From Streptomyces sp. NBC_00513 (GTDB taxonomy: Bacteria > Actinomycetota > Actinomycetes > Streptomycetales > Streptomycetaceae), in assembly GCF_041431415.1 (NCBI RefSeq), contig NZ_CP107845.1, forward strand, positions 2,542,001 through 2,606,000: a stretch of DNA of 64,000 nucleotides. The letters are read 5' to 3'. This document shows positions 40,050 to 48,299 of the stretch, one piece after another. Position numbers and translations under genes: made by a program. The notes beneath the pieces were generated by a model. That model searched no databases. It was not told the DNA's origin and saw only the letters and a list, made by a program, of their open reading frames with translations. The first letter of the stretch is position 1. Each line of letters starts with the position of its first letter.

Positions 40050-41660
40050 ATGCGTTCCCTCCCCACCCGCCGTGCCGTGCTCGGCACCGGACTCGCCGTC
40101 GCCGGCTCGGGACTGCTCGCCGCCTGCTCCGGCGGCCCGGCCACGGACCACGGCTCCATGAACCACGACGCGACCAACCCCGGCGGCGCCTCCGCCGGCT
40201 CCCCCGACGGCTACGTCGACCCGGCCGGCCCGGAGGTCCGGGCCGCGGAGGCGGCCCGGTCGGCGGCCGGACCGCGCACCGAGGTCCGCGTCACCGCCAC
40301 CGCCACCACGCTCGATCTGGGCGGCGGGCGCACCGTGCGCTCCTGGGCGTACGGCGACCGGCTGCCGGGTCAGGAGGTCCGGGTCACCGCGGGCGGCACC
40401 CTCGCCCTGACCCTGGCCAACAACCTCCCCCGGGCCACGTCCCTGCACTGGCACGGTCTGGCCCTGCGCAACGACATGGACGGGGTCCCGGGGCTGACGC
40501 AGCGGGACATCGTCCCGGGCGGCTCGTTCCGGTACGAGTTCGCCGTCCCGCACCCGGGGACGTACTGGTTCCACCCGCACTCGGGGGTCCAGCAGGACCG
40601 CGGCCTGTACGCCCCGTTGATCGTCGAGGACCCCCGGGAGCCCCTCGCGTACGACAAGGAGTGGGTGGTCGTCCTGGACGACTGGCTCGACGGTGTGGAC
40701 GGGTCGACCCCGGACGGTGTCCTCGCCGAACTCCGCAAGGGCATGGGCGGCGGCGCCGGCGCGGGCGGTCACGCCGGACACGGCTCCGCCCCGATGCCGA
40801 CCCCCGACGCCGGCGCCGGCCCGTCCCGGGTCCTGATGGGCGGGGACAGCGACGTCCTCGGCAAGGACGCGGGCGACGTCGCGTACCCGTACCACCTGGT
40901 CAACGGCCGGGTGGCGCAGGACCCGTCGGTCTTCACGGCCCGGCCCGGGGACCGGATCCGGCTGCGGATCGTCAACGCGGGCGGGGACACGGCCTACCGG
41001 ATCGCCCTCGGCGGGCACGAACTGACGGTCACCCACACCGACGGCTTCCCGGTGGAGCACGCCAAGGCCCGCTCGCTGCTGTTGGGCATGGGCGAGCGGT
41101 ACGACGTCCTGGTCACCGCCGGCGACGGGGTCTTCCCGCTGACCGCGCTCGCCGAGGGCAAGGGCGCCGACGCCTCGGCGCTCGCGGTGCTCCGCACCGG
41201 CGCGGGGGCTCCGCCGACCGCCGCGACCCGGCCCGCGGAACTGGCCGGTCGGCCGTTGACGGCGGACGCGCTGCGGGCCGCCGAACCGGCCGTACCGGCC
41301 TCCCGGGCGGCGGACCGCACGATCAGGATCCGGCTCACGGGCGGCATGGCGGCGTACGACTGGGCCTTCGACGGCAAGCCGTACGCGCCGGACCGACGGC
41401 ATCCCGTGAAGGCGGGCGAACGGGTCCGGCTGGAGTTCACCAACTCCACGACGATGTGGCACCCGCTGCATCTGCACGGGCACACCTTCGCCCTCGGCGC
41501 GGGGGCGGGCGGGGCCCGCAAGGACACCGCGGTCATCCTGCCGAACGGGACCCTCACGGCGGAGTTCGACGCCGACAACCCCGGTCTGTGGATGCTGCAT
41601 TGCCACAACGTGTACCACGCGGAGGCCGGGATGATGACGGTGCTCGGCTACCGCCGCTAG
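40050..41660 (+). CDS. Multicopper oxidase, Tat lipoprotein
   Basis: 536 residues from ATG 40050. The N-terminus has both a twin-Arg pattern (TRRAVLGTGLAVAGSG) and a lipobox (LLAAC), so it is exported, probably folded, and lipid-anchored. Three cupredoxin domains carry all copper ligands: SLHWHGL and WFHPHSG, then HPLHLHGH and HCHNVYHAEAGMM (type 1 Met). A His/Met-rich loop (GHAGHGSAPMPTPDAGAG) lies near 230, as in CueO-type cuprous oxidases. It probably oxidises Cu(I), metals or phenols outside the cell. An IS630-family element sits exactly in its stop codon; the TAG is formed by the TA target plus the first base of the element, so the protein is unchanged. Confidence 0.93.
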   Translation: MRSLPTRRAVLGTGLAVAGSGLLAACSGGPATDHGSMNHDATNPGGASAGSPDGYVDPAGPEVRAAEAARSAAGPRTEVRVTATATTLDLGGGRTVRSWAYGDRLPGQEVRVTAGGTLALTLANNLPRATSLHWHGLALRNDMDGVPGLTQRDIVPGGSFRYEFAVPHPGTYWFHPHSGVQQDRGLYAPLIVEDPREPLAYDKEWVVVLDDWLDGVDGSTPDGVLAELRKGMGGGAGAGGHAGHGSAPMPTPDAGAGPSRVLMGGDSDVLGKDAGDVAYPYHLVNGRVAQDPSVFTARPGDRIRLRIVNAGGDTAYRIALGGHELTVTHTDGFPVEHAKARSLLLGMGERYDVLVTAGDGVFPLTALAEGKGADASALAVLRTGAGAPPTAATRPAELAGRPLTADALRAAEPAVPASRAADRTIRIRLTGGMAAYDWAFDGKPYAPDRRHPVKAGERVRLEFTNSTTMWHPLHLHGHTFALGAGAGGARKDTAVILPNGTLTAEFDADNPGLWMLHCHNVYHAEAGMMTVLGYRR

Positions 41661-41688
41661 TGTTCTGAGTCATGAATTCTGTTCAGAT
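41660..41688. repeat. Left terminal inverted repeat of the IS630 element
   Basis: 29 bases beginning GTGTTCTGAG, matching the right end with one mismatch (C versus A at position 7). The preceding TA (41658-41659) is the duplicated target. Confidence 0.92.
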
Positions 41689-41703
41689 GTGTAGGCTTGC
41701 GGT

Positions 41704-42789
41704 ATGGCGCGGACGGGGCGGCCGAAGGCCGAGTTGACGTTGTCGGACGAGGAGCGGGCCGCACTCGAGGGGTGGGTGCGGCGCCGTTCCACGCCGCAGG
41801 CGTGGGCCCTGAGATGTCGGATCATCCTGGCCTGCACCGAAGGCGCTTCGAACAAAGACGTGGCGGCTCGACTCGGCTCGACTCCCCATGCGGTGGGCCG
41901 CTGGCGTGCGCGGTTCGTGCGGTATCGGATCGCCGGTCTGGGTGACATGCCGCGTCCGGGCGGCCCGCGGACGGTGACGGACGAACAGGTGGCCGCGCTG
42001 GTTTCCAGGACGCTGGAGTCCACCCCGAAGAACGCGACCCACTGGTCGACGCGTTCGATGGCGAAGGAGCTGGGCCTGTCGCAGTCGACCGTGTCGCGGA
42101 TCTGGCGGGCGTTCGGCCTGCAGCCGCACCGCTCGGAGTCGTTCAAACTGTCGACAGACCCGTACTTCGTCGACAAGGTCCACGATGTAGTCGGTCTCTA
42201 TCTGGACCCGCCGGAGCGGGCTCTGGTGTTCTGTGTCGACGAAAAGTCGCAGATCCAGGCCCTGGATCGCTCACAGCCGGTGCTGCCGATGATGCCCGGA
42301 GTTCCGCAGCGGACCACCCACGACTACGTCCGGGCCGGCACCACCACTCTGTTCGCTGCTCTGGAGGTGGCCACCGGCAAGGTGATCGGTTCCCTGCATC
42401 GGCGCCACCGGGCCGAGGAGTTCAAGAAGTTCCTCATCAAGCTCGACAAGGAAGTCCCGGCCGGCCTCGAAATCCACCTGGTGCTGGACAACTACGCCAC
42501 CCACAAGACCCCGGCCATCAAGACCTGGCTCCTGGCACACCCCCGGTTCCACCTGCACTTCACACCAACCGGATCGTCCTGGCTCAACCTGGTGGAGCGA
42601 TGGTTCGCCGAGCTGACAAACAAGCAGATACGGCGAGGCGTCCACAGATCCGTCCAGGCCCTGGAGAAGGACATCCGAACCTGGATCGCCACATGGAACA
42701 CCGACCCCAAGCCCTACGTCTGGACCAAGACCGCAGACGAGATCCTCGAACGCCTCGCCAGCTATCTGAACAGAATTCATGACTCATAA
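41704..42789 (+). CDS. IS630-family transposase
   Basis: 361 residues from ATG 41704. The N-terminal half is a paired-type helix-turn-helix (RIILACTEGASNKDVAARLG and SMAKELGLSQSTVSRIWRAF). The C-terminal half is the DDE catalytic domain: first Asp in FCVDEKSQIQ, second in LVLDNYATHK, and Glu in GSSWLNLVERWF, the signature of IS630. Nothing is missing, so the enzyme should be active. The reading frame runs into the right inverted repeat and ends at TAA three bases before the element end. Confidence 0.96.
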   Translation: MARTGRPKAELTLSDEERAALEGWVRRRSTPQAWALRCRIILACTEGASNKDVAARLGSTPHAVGRWRARFVRYRIAGLGDMPRPGGPRTVTDEQVAALVSRTLESTPKNATHWSTRSMAKELGLSQSTVSRIWRAFGLQPHRSESFKLSTDPYFVDKVHDVVGLYLDPPERALVFCVDEKSQIQALDRSQPVLPMMPGVPQRTTHDYVRAGTTTLFAALEVATGKVIGSLHRRHRAEEFKKFLIKLDKEVPAGLEIHLVLDNYATHKTPAIKTWLLAHPRFHLHFTPTGSSWLNLVERWFAELTNKQIRRGVHRSVQALEKDIRTWIATWNTDPKPYVWTKTADEILERLASYLNRIHDS

Positions 42790-42792
42790 CAC
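42764..42792. repeat. Right terminal inverted repeat of the IS630 element
   Basis: 29 bases ending CATAACAC, the reverse complement of the left end with one mismatch. It contains the last codons of the transposase gene. TA at 42793-42794 follows. Confidence 0.92.
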
Positions 42793-42794
42793 TA

Positions 42795-42849
42795 GGTCCT
42801 GTCGTCAAAGTGGCGCCGGTAGGCCAGGCGAGACTTCGACGACAGGGCC
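42795..42849. repeat. 55-bp imperfect inverted repeat beside the IS
   Basis: GGTCCTGTCGTCAAAGT (42795-42811) and ACTTCGACGACAGGGCC (42833-42849) are inverted copies matching at 15 of 17 positions, around 21 other bases. It directly abuts the TA target of the IS630 element. The ends look like those of IS5-type elements of Streptomyces, so this may be a tiny relic or MITE; a plain long hairpin is the alternative. Confidence 0.4.
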
Positions 42850-42913
42850 CAGGCGGCTCCTTCGCGGGGGTCCGGGAGGCGGGATCGGGCAAGAGCCCCT
42901 CGGGTGACCGTCG

Positions 42914-42947
42914 TTCCGTCTCCCGGCCCACCGGCCGGGAGACGGAA
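42914..42947. terminator. Hairpin terminator
   Basis: A perfect 15-bp inverted repeat (42914-42928 with 42933-42947) closes on a CACC loop. It precedes the DUF4352 gene and probably served as the terminator of the multicopper oxidase gene before the IS separated them. Confidence 0.75.
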
Positions 42948-43022
42948 TCGGGTTGGAGGGGGTCGGGGCCCGTGGCAGGGTGGGGGGTCATCGCCGCCAC
43001 GCCCCGAAGGACGCCCCCAGGC

Positions 43023-44291
43023 ATGAGCACGCCCCCGAACCCGCCCAGCAGCCCGACCGGTCCGCCGACGGAGCCCGCGGGGACGCCCATACCCGAGGCG
43101 GCGCCCGCACCGGGCCCGCCGTCGAGCACGACCTCCACACCGGGCCCGTCCCTCACGAAGGAACCCACGCCCGCACCCACACCGGGCCCGTCCCTCACGA
43201 AGGGGCCCACGCCCGCCGATGCCCCGGCGCCTGAGCCCGTCGACGCCCCGCCGGCGCCCGCCCCGACCGTTCCTCCGGTCACCGTTCCTCCGGTCACCGC
43301 CCCGCCGGCGCCGTCGGGCTTCGCGCCGCTCACTCCCGGCCCGCCGGCCGGCGCCTTCGGCGCCCCCGCGCCCGGGCCGCAGGCCCCCGCCGACCCCGCC
43401 GACCCCTGGAGCGCGCCCGCCGACCAGGGCTTCGCCGGGCCGCCGCCCGCCGGGTCCGGCGGATACGCGGGTCCGCCCGGATACGGGATCCCTCCGGGGT
43501 ATCCGGGCTACCCCGGATACCCCGGGGTCGCCCAGGAGAAGACCAACGGTCTGGCCATCGCCTCGCTGGTACTCGGCCTGATCGCCGTCCTCGTGGCACT
43601 CACCCCGTTCTTCTTCTGGATCGGCACGCTCATCGGCCTGGCCGGCCTCGGCCTCGGCATCGCGGCCCTGGTGAGCGCCTCCCGGGGCGCCCCGCGCAAG
43701 GCGATGTCCGTGTGGGGCACGATCCTCGGCGTGCTCAGCCTGATCGCCTCGGCCGGCGGCTTCTACTTCACCGTCAAGGTCGCCAACGAGGTCGACAAGG
43801 CCGTGGACAGCCGGCCGAGCCGCTCGTGGGACATGCCGTACCCCACGCCGTCCTTCTCCTCCCCGTACGACCTGCCCGGCGACGAGCCGACCACCGGCCC
43901 GGGGTTCAGCACCCCGCTGGCCTTCGGCGAGAGCCACACGTACGCGAACGGCCTGAAGGTGTCCCTGTCCGCGCCCGTCGAGTACGTATCCGAGAACCGC
44001 TTCGCGGACCTCGGCAACGCGGTGAAGTTCGACATCACGATCACCAACACCTCGAAGAAGCCCGTCACGGTGCTCTACGTCCAGCCCGACGTCACGGACG
44101 AGCGGGGACGCGCCGCCGAGTCCGTCTTCGACGGGCACATGCCCAAGGCGATCTCGGGGACCGTGGCGCCGGGCGCGACCGCCACCGGGAGCTCCGCCTA
44201 CGAGGTGCCGAAGGGCGCCAAGACCATCCGCGCGGAGATCTCCCCCGGATTGCTGCTCGACCCCGTGAAGTTCGCCGGGCCGATCGGCTGA
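43023..44291 (+). CDS. Pro-rich membrane protein with DUF4190 and DUF4352-like domains
   Basis: 422 residues from ATG 43023. The first 170 residues are a Pro/Gly/Ala-rich cytoplasmic tail with internal repeats (TPGPSLTKEPTPAP twice in tandem, VPPVT twice, GYPGYPG). Two membrane segments follow (about 180-250: NGLAIASLVLGLIAVLVAL and VWGTILGVLSLIASAGGF) in a DUF4190 arrangement. After a Pro/Ser linker comes an outside immunoglobulin-like DUF4352 domain (FGESHTYANGLKVSLSAPVE, VKFDITITNTSKKPVTV). Proteins of this build are common in actinomycetes and probably bind or sense something at the cell surface. No enzyme motif. It stands alone ahead of nadE. Confidence 0.85.
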   Translation: MSTPPNPPSSPTGPPTEPAGTPIPEAAPAPGPPSSTTSTPGPSLTKEPTPAPTPGPSLTKGPTPADAPAPEPVDAPPAPAPTVPPVTVPPVTAPPAPSGFAPLTPGPPAGAFGAPAPGPQAPADPADPWSAPADQGFAGPPPAGSGGYAGPPGYGIPPGYPGYPGYPGVAQEKTNGLAIASLVLGLIAVLVALTPFFFWIGTLIGLAGLGLGIAALVSASRGAPRKAMSVWGTILGVLSLIASAGGFYFTVKVANEVDKAVDSRPSRSWDMPYPTPSFSSPYDLPGDEPTTGPGFSTPLAFGESHTYANGLKVSLSAPVEYVSENRFADLGNAVKFDITITNTSKKPVTVLYVQPDVTDERGRAAESVFDGHMPKAISGTVAPGATATGSSAYEVPKGAKTIRAEISPGLLLDPVKFAGPIG

Positions 44292-44349
44292 CCCGCCTCC
44301 GGGAACGGAAAAGGGGCCGGGCTCCAGGACATCGCGTCAGAAAGACGAT

Positions 44350-44362
44350 TACACTGGGCCCG
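44350..44362 (+). promoter_or_regulatory. Probable leaderless promoter of nadE
   Basis: TACACT at 44350-44355 has the form of a sigma-70-type -10 box and ends 6 bases before the GTG start at 44362, so transcription would begin at or next to the start codon. No Shine-Dalgarno sequence is present, which fits a leaderless message. Confidence 0.55.
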
Positions 44363-46116
44363 TGCCTCAACTTCGCCTGGCCCTGAATCAGATCGACTCG
44401 CACGTCGGCGAGATCACCGCGAACGCCGACTCCGTCGTCCACTGGACGCGGCACTCCGCGGAGCAGGGGGCCCACCTGGTGGCGTTCCCGGAGATGATGC
44501 TCACCGGGTACCCCGTAGAGGACCTCGCCCTGCGCGGCTCCTTCGTCGAAGCCTCCCGCACGGCGCTGAGCGAACTCGCCGAGCGGCTGGCCGCAGAGGG
44601 CCTCGGCGAGCTGCCGGTGATCGTCGGGTACCTGGACCGCACGGAGAAGGCCACTCCCCGGCTCGGCCGTCCCGCGGGTTCCCCGGAGAACGCCGCCGCC
44701 GTGCTGTACGGGGGGCGGGTCGTCCTCCGCTTCGCCAAGCACCACCTGCCCAACTACGGGGTGTTCGACGAGTTCCGGTACTTCGTGCCGGGCGACACCC
44801 AGCCGGTGATCCGGGTACGGGGCGTGGACGTGGCCCTGGCGATCTGCGAGGACCTCTGGCAGGACGGCGGCCGGGTCCCCGCCACCCGCTCCGCCGCGGC
44901 CGGCCTGCTGGTGTCGATCAACGCCTCCCCCTACGAGCGCGACAAGGACGACCAGCGCCTCGAACTGGTCCGCAGGCGAGCCCGGGAGGCCGGCTGCACC
45001 CTCGCCTACCTGGCGATGATCGGCGGCCAGGACGAGCTGGTCTTCGACGGCGACTCCATCGTCGTGGATGCCGACGGCGAGGTCGTCGCCCGCGCCCCGC
45101 AGTTCTCGGAGGGCTGTGTGCTGGTCGACCTGGACCTGCCGGCCGCCCGCGCCGACGCCCCCGAGGGCGTCGTCGACGACGGGCTGCGGATCGACCGCGT
45201 GATCCTCTCCGAGGAGCCGGTGGAGACGTACGAGCCGGTCGTGCCCGGCGGCTACGCCGACCGCCTCGACGACGACGAGGAGGTCTACGACGCGCTGGTC
45301 GTGGGACTGCGCGCGTACGTCCTGAAGAACGGGTTCCGCTCGGTCCTGATCGGGCTCTCGGGCGGTATCGACTCGGCGCTCGTGGCCGCCGTCGCCTGCG
45401 ACGCGATCGGCGCGCAGAACGTGTACGGCGTGTCGATGCCCTCCAAGTACTCCTCGGACCACTCCAGGGGCGATGCGGCCGACCTGGCCGAACGGACCGG
45501 CCTGAACTTCCGGACGGTTTCCATCGAGCCGATGTTCGACGCCTACATGGGGTCCCTGGGACTGACCGGCCTGGCCGAGGAGAACCTCCAGTCTCGCCTG
45601 CGCGGCACGCTGCTGATGGCGCTCTCCAACCAGGAGGGCCACATCGTGCTGGCCCCGGGCAACAAGTCGGAGCTGGCCGTCGGTTACTCCACCCTGTACG
45701 GCGACTCGGTCGGGGCCTACGGACCGATCAAGGACGTCTACAAGTCCGATGTCTTCCGCCTCGCGCGGTACCGCAACCGGGCCGCCGCCGAGCGGGGGGA
45801 GACCCCGCCGATCCCGGAGAACTCGATCGTGAAGCCGCCGAGCGCCGAGTTGCGCCCGGGCCAGGTCGACACGGACTCGCTGCCGGACTATCCGGTGCTC
45901 GACTCGATCCTGGCGATGTACGTGGACCGCGACCAGGGCCTGGACTCGATCGTCGCCGCGGGCTTCGACGCCGAGCTGGTCGCCCGGACGCTGCGGATGG
46001 TGGACACGGCGGAGTACAAGCGCCGCCAGTACCCGCCGGGTACCAAGATCTCCGCGAAGGGTTTCGGCAAGGACCGCCGACTGCCGATCACGAACGGCTG
46101 GCGCGAGCGGACGTAG
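44362..46116 (+). CDS. nadE: Glutamine-dependent NAD+ synthetase
   Basis: 584 residues from GTG 44362. The N-terminal half is a nitrilase-type glutaminase: Glu in LVAFPEMMLTGYP, Lys in RFAKHHLPNYGVFDEF and the nucleophile Cys in VALAICEDLWQDGG. The C-terminal half is the ATP-dependent NAD synthetase with the P-loop LSGGIDSALVAAV and NKSELAVGYSTLYGD. The enzyme converts deamido-NAD to NAD with ammonia channelled from glutamine, the last step of NAD synthesis. Length is that of the shorter bacterial form. It is probably transcribed alone from a leaderless promoter and ends at a hairpin. Confidence 0.96.
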   Translation: MPQLRLALNQIDSHVGEITANADSVVHWTRHSAEQGAHLVAFPEMMLTGYPVEDLALRGSFVEASRTALSELAERLAAEGLGELPVIVGYLDRTEKATPRLGRPAGSPENAAAVLYGGRVVLRFAKHHLPNYGVFDEFRYFVPGDTQPVIRVRGVDVALAICEDLWQDGGRVPATRSAAAGLLVSINASPYERDKDDQRLELVRRRAREAGCTLAYLAMIGGQDELVFDGDSIVVDADGEVVARAPQFSEGCVLVDLDLPAARADAPEGVVDDGLRIDRVILSEEPVETYEPVVPGGYADRLDDDEEVYDALVVGLRAYVLKNGFRSVLIGLSGGIDSALVAAVACDAIGAQNVYGVSMPSKYSSDHSRGDAADLAERTGLNFRTVSIEPMFDAYMGSLGLTGLAEENLQSRLRGTLLMALSNQEGHIVLAPGNKSELAVGYSTLYGDSVGAYGPIKDVYKSDVFRLARYRNRAAAERGETPPIPENSIVKPPSAELRPGQVDTDSLPDYPVLDSILAMYVDRDQGLDSIVAAGFDAELVARTLRMVDTAEYKRRQYPPGTKISAKGFGKDRRLPITNGWRERT

Positions 46117-46195
46117 CCGGCGGGAGGTGCGGCCGGGGGATCCGTGCCCGAGATCCGGGTGCCTGATGTAGGCCACACGGACTTTCGGCGGGCGG

Positions 46196-46218
46196 CCCCT
46201 CTCCGAGCCCGAGAGGGG
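46196..46218. terminator. Hairpin after nadE
   Basis: CCCCTCTC (46196-46203) pairs with GAGAGGGG (46211-46218) around a 7-base loop, 80 bases past the nadE stop. It separates nadE from the promoter of the lipoprotein gene. Confidence 0.65.
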
Positions 46219-46292
46219 TGGCCCCGATAGCGAGGTCCCCGCGAGAAGTCGCCCGTTTCGGAACTTCCCGGCCATCCGCCGGATCGCGCTGC

Positions 46293-46305
46293 TAGTGTAA
46301 AAAAG
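46293..46305 (+). promoter_or_regulatory. Leaderless promoter of the lipoprotein gene
   Basis: TAGTGT at 46293-46298 resembles a -10 box; it is followed by six A and then the GTG start at 46305. The distance places the transcription start at the GTG. No ribosome site is present. The A-rich patch stands out from the surrounding GC-rich DNA. Confidence 0.6.
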
Positions 46306-47576
46306 TGGCACACAAAAGATTTCTTCCTGCCGCTGCGGCAGTACTCTTTCTGGTGATTTCTTGTGGCTCTCAGGGAGAAGGGACCAATAATCCCCCTTCT
46401 CCGAATTCCTCCCCTTCGGCGACGCCTCCGGGCTCGTCCGCGCGTCCCGGGGAATCGGGTAATCCGGGCTCGAAAGGCGAAGCGCTCTTCACGAAATCCG
46501 CCACGCTCGAAGACATCGACAAAACGTATGCGGGCCGCGATTTCTTCGTGTCGGTCGGCAAGGACGGCGTGGTCACCCATGCGGCGAACGGGAAAGAGGT
46601 CGCACGGGCGGGCATCGCGGGGTTCGCAGGTGGCTGCGTCCTCGATGTCATCGGCTCGTCGCCCGATGCGGGCTCGCTGATCTGGGCCCAGGTCACGGAC
46701 AAGCCGGCGGCCGGGCTGGAACCGGCGAGCAGGTCGCTGTCGATCGTCGCCACCGACACCAAGACGTACAAAGAACGGTGGCGCAAACCGCTGGTCGCCG
46801 ATACGGACGAATTCGCCGGCTGCCAGTACGCGCAAGAGGCCACGGCGACCAAGAACGAGAAGTGGCTGACCTACGGCGAATGGGTCATCAGCCTCACCGA
46901 CGGCACCTCGCGAGCGCTCGGATACGGCATTCGCCCCCGCGCCGTGGGAAACACCGTCCTGGTGTATGACGGGGTGTGCGCCAACTGTCTGAACGGAATG
47001 GACTCGGTACCGGTCACCGACCCGGCGACCGGACGAGAACTGTTCTCCTTCCCGGACCACGACATCATCGGCTCCCTCTCCGATGTACCGGGTGACTTCG
47101 CCACCTCGTCCGACGGATCCACTCTGTTCCTTGCCCGCCGCATCTCCGGCGACCCGATCTCCTATGCGCTGCAGTCACGGTCGCTGACCACCGGAAAGGT
47201 GAACTGGGAGATCACGGGGACTTCGTACACCGGGCCGGCCAGTCGCAAGGTCACGCTCGTCGAGAAGGCCGGTGTCGTGGTGATCCCCGACCTGGCGGCC
47301 GTCAAGCAGGAAGTCGCTCCCGAGGTCCAGAAGGACCTGGGCGTCTCGATGGCCGACGGGAAGAAGCTGTGGAGCCTCCCCGGCATCGACGTGTGCGCGG
47401 CGAACGCAGCGGGCGTCGCCGTCGTGGCGAACGGTCAGTTGGTGGTCATCGACCCGCGCACCGGCAAGCAGATCTCCTACACCGATGAGCGGAGCGACTG
47501 CGGCGTTCCGCTCGGCGAGTACTCCTACTACTCGAAGGACGGCGCGCTGATTCGTGTCCTGCCCTCCACCGAGTAG
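46305..47576 (+). CDS. Lipoprotein with PQQ-like beta-propeller
   Basis: 423 residues from GTG 46305. A short lipoprotein signal ends at VISCG (Cys20), followed by a Ser/Pro/Gly-rich spacer of about 40 residues. The remainder (about 60-423) has repeated four-strand blades with the pattern of PQQ/WD-like propellers (SLSIVATDTKTYKERWRKPL, PVTDPATGRELFSF, SLTTGKVNWEI, SMADGKKLWSLPG, VIDPRTGKQISY). No PQQ-binding tryptophan ring or catalytic motif was recognised, so it is probably a binding or scaffold protein at the cell surface. Its first 150 bases are clearly lower in GC than neighbouring genes. It faces the two TIR genes. Confidence 0.8.
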   Translation: MAHKRFLPAAAAVLFLVISCGSQGEGTNNPPSPNSSPSATPPGSSARPGESGNPGSKGEALFTKSATLEDIDKTYAGRDFFVSVGKDGVVTHAANGKEVARAGIAGFAGGCVLDVIGSSPDAGSLIWAQVTDKPAAGLEPASRSLSIVATDTKTYKERWRKPLVADTDEFAGCQYAQEATATKNEKWLTYGEWVISLTDGTSRALGYGIRPRAVGNTVLVYDGVCANCLNGMDSVPVTDPATGRELFSFPDHDIIGSLSDVPGDFATSSDGSTLFLARRISGDPISYALQSRSLTTGKVNWEITGTSYTGPASRKVTLVEKAGVVVIPDLAAVKQEVAPEVQKDLGVSMADGKKLWSLPGIDVCAANAAGVAVVANGQLVVIDPRTGKQISYTDERSDCGVPLGEYSYYSKDGALIRVLPSTE

Positions 47577-47639
47577 GGAGCGGGCAGCGGGCTCCCGGTT
47601 CGTCCGGGGGCCCACCCGCCGTGGCGGGGCGCGCGGGAG

Positions 47640-48299
47640 TCAGAAGCGGCGCTTGAACCATCGTTTGACGGTGCCGACGGTGAAGACGAGTGCCAGGATG
47701 GCGATGAGCGCCCGTTTCAGGTCGGCGCTTCCCCCGTCACCGCTGTATCTCGTGGCGCCGTACAGGAAGAAGGCGCCGTCGAACATCAGCAGGACCAGCA
47801 GGAACTTCGTGTCGGCGCGCACCCCGGTGGGGTTGGCGCGCCGTGGGAACCGCGGTGCTCCGCGCCCCGGGAACCCCGGTTCCCGGGAGGGCTTCAAACG
47901 CGTCCGGGTGACGGCCTCCCGGAGTGCCGTCGCGGCCTGCCCCTCCGACAGGCCGTGCAGGACCACGGGGGTGAGATTGCCCAGCAACGCGCTGCGTGAG
48001 ACGGGCTCGACCTCCACCGGAACGACGGTGAGACCTTCACCGGCCGGATCGTCACGCACGAACGACGACCACTCCGCGCCGCTCTGCGGCGAGAGGCGGT
48101 AGGAAGGCGAGACCACGGCGATCAGCCGTTCCGCCACCTCCAGGTCCCGGCTGCGTGACAGCACGCTGTTGCCCCCGGGGGTCTCGTGGTCCCAGGCCCC
48201 CAGGCTGACGGTGTACCCGTCGTTCTCCAGTTGCCAGCCGATCCATTCGGCCCAGGTGAGATCGTCGTCGGCGTACGAGATGAAGAAGTCGACCGTCAT
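47640..48299 (-). CDS. TIR-domain protein with C-terminal membrane segments
   Basis: 219 residues from ATG 48299, which overlaps the stop of the TIR gene ahead (ATGA). Residues 1-135 form a bacterial TIR domain: TVDFFISYADDDLTWAEWI (strand A and the AA loop), GYTVSLGAWD, and the probable catalytic Glu76 in SGAEWSSF. In active TIR proteins this Glu splits NAD+. After a basic Pro/Arg linker come two hydrophobic segments (about 165-181 and 194-211) and a basic end (KRWFKRRF), so the TIR domain would hang on the inner face of the membrane. The usual NB-ARC or TPR sensor part of actinobacterial TIR proteins is missing. A defence or cell-death role is inferred only. Confidence 0.85.
   Translation of the reverse strand: MTVDFFISYADDDLTWAEWIGWQLENDGYTVSLGAWDHETPGGNSVLSRSRDLEVAERLIAVVSPSYRLSPQSGAEWSSFVRDDPAGEGLTVVPVEVEPVSRSALLGNLTPVVLHGLSEGQAATALREAVTRTRLKPSREPGFPGRGAPRFPRRANPTGVRADTKFLLVLLMFDGAFFLYGATRYSGDGGSADLKRALIAILALVFTVGTVKRWFKRRF

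Larger units (their letters stand above)
41660..42792 (+). mobile_element. Intact IS630-family insertion sequence, 1133 bp
   Basis: Both 29-bp terminal inverted repeats are present with one mismatch, a single full-length transposase gene fills the interior, and the element is flanked by the TA dinucleotide (41658-41659 and 42793-42794), the target duplication of the IS630/Tc1 group. Intact gene, near-perfect ends and undamaged target suggest a recent insertion. It lies between the multicopper oxidase coding region and the hairpin at 42914-42947, which may have been that gene's terminator. Confidence 0.94.
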
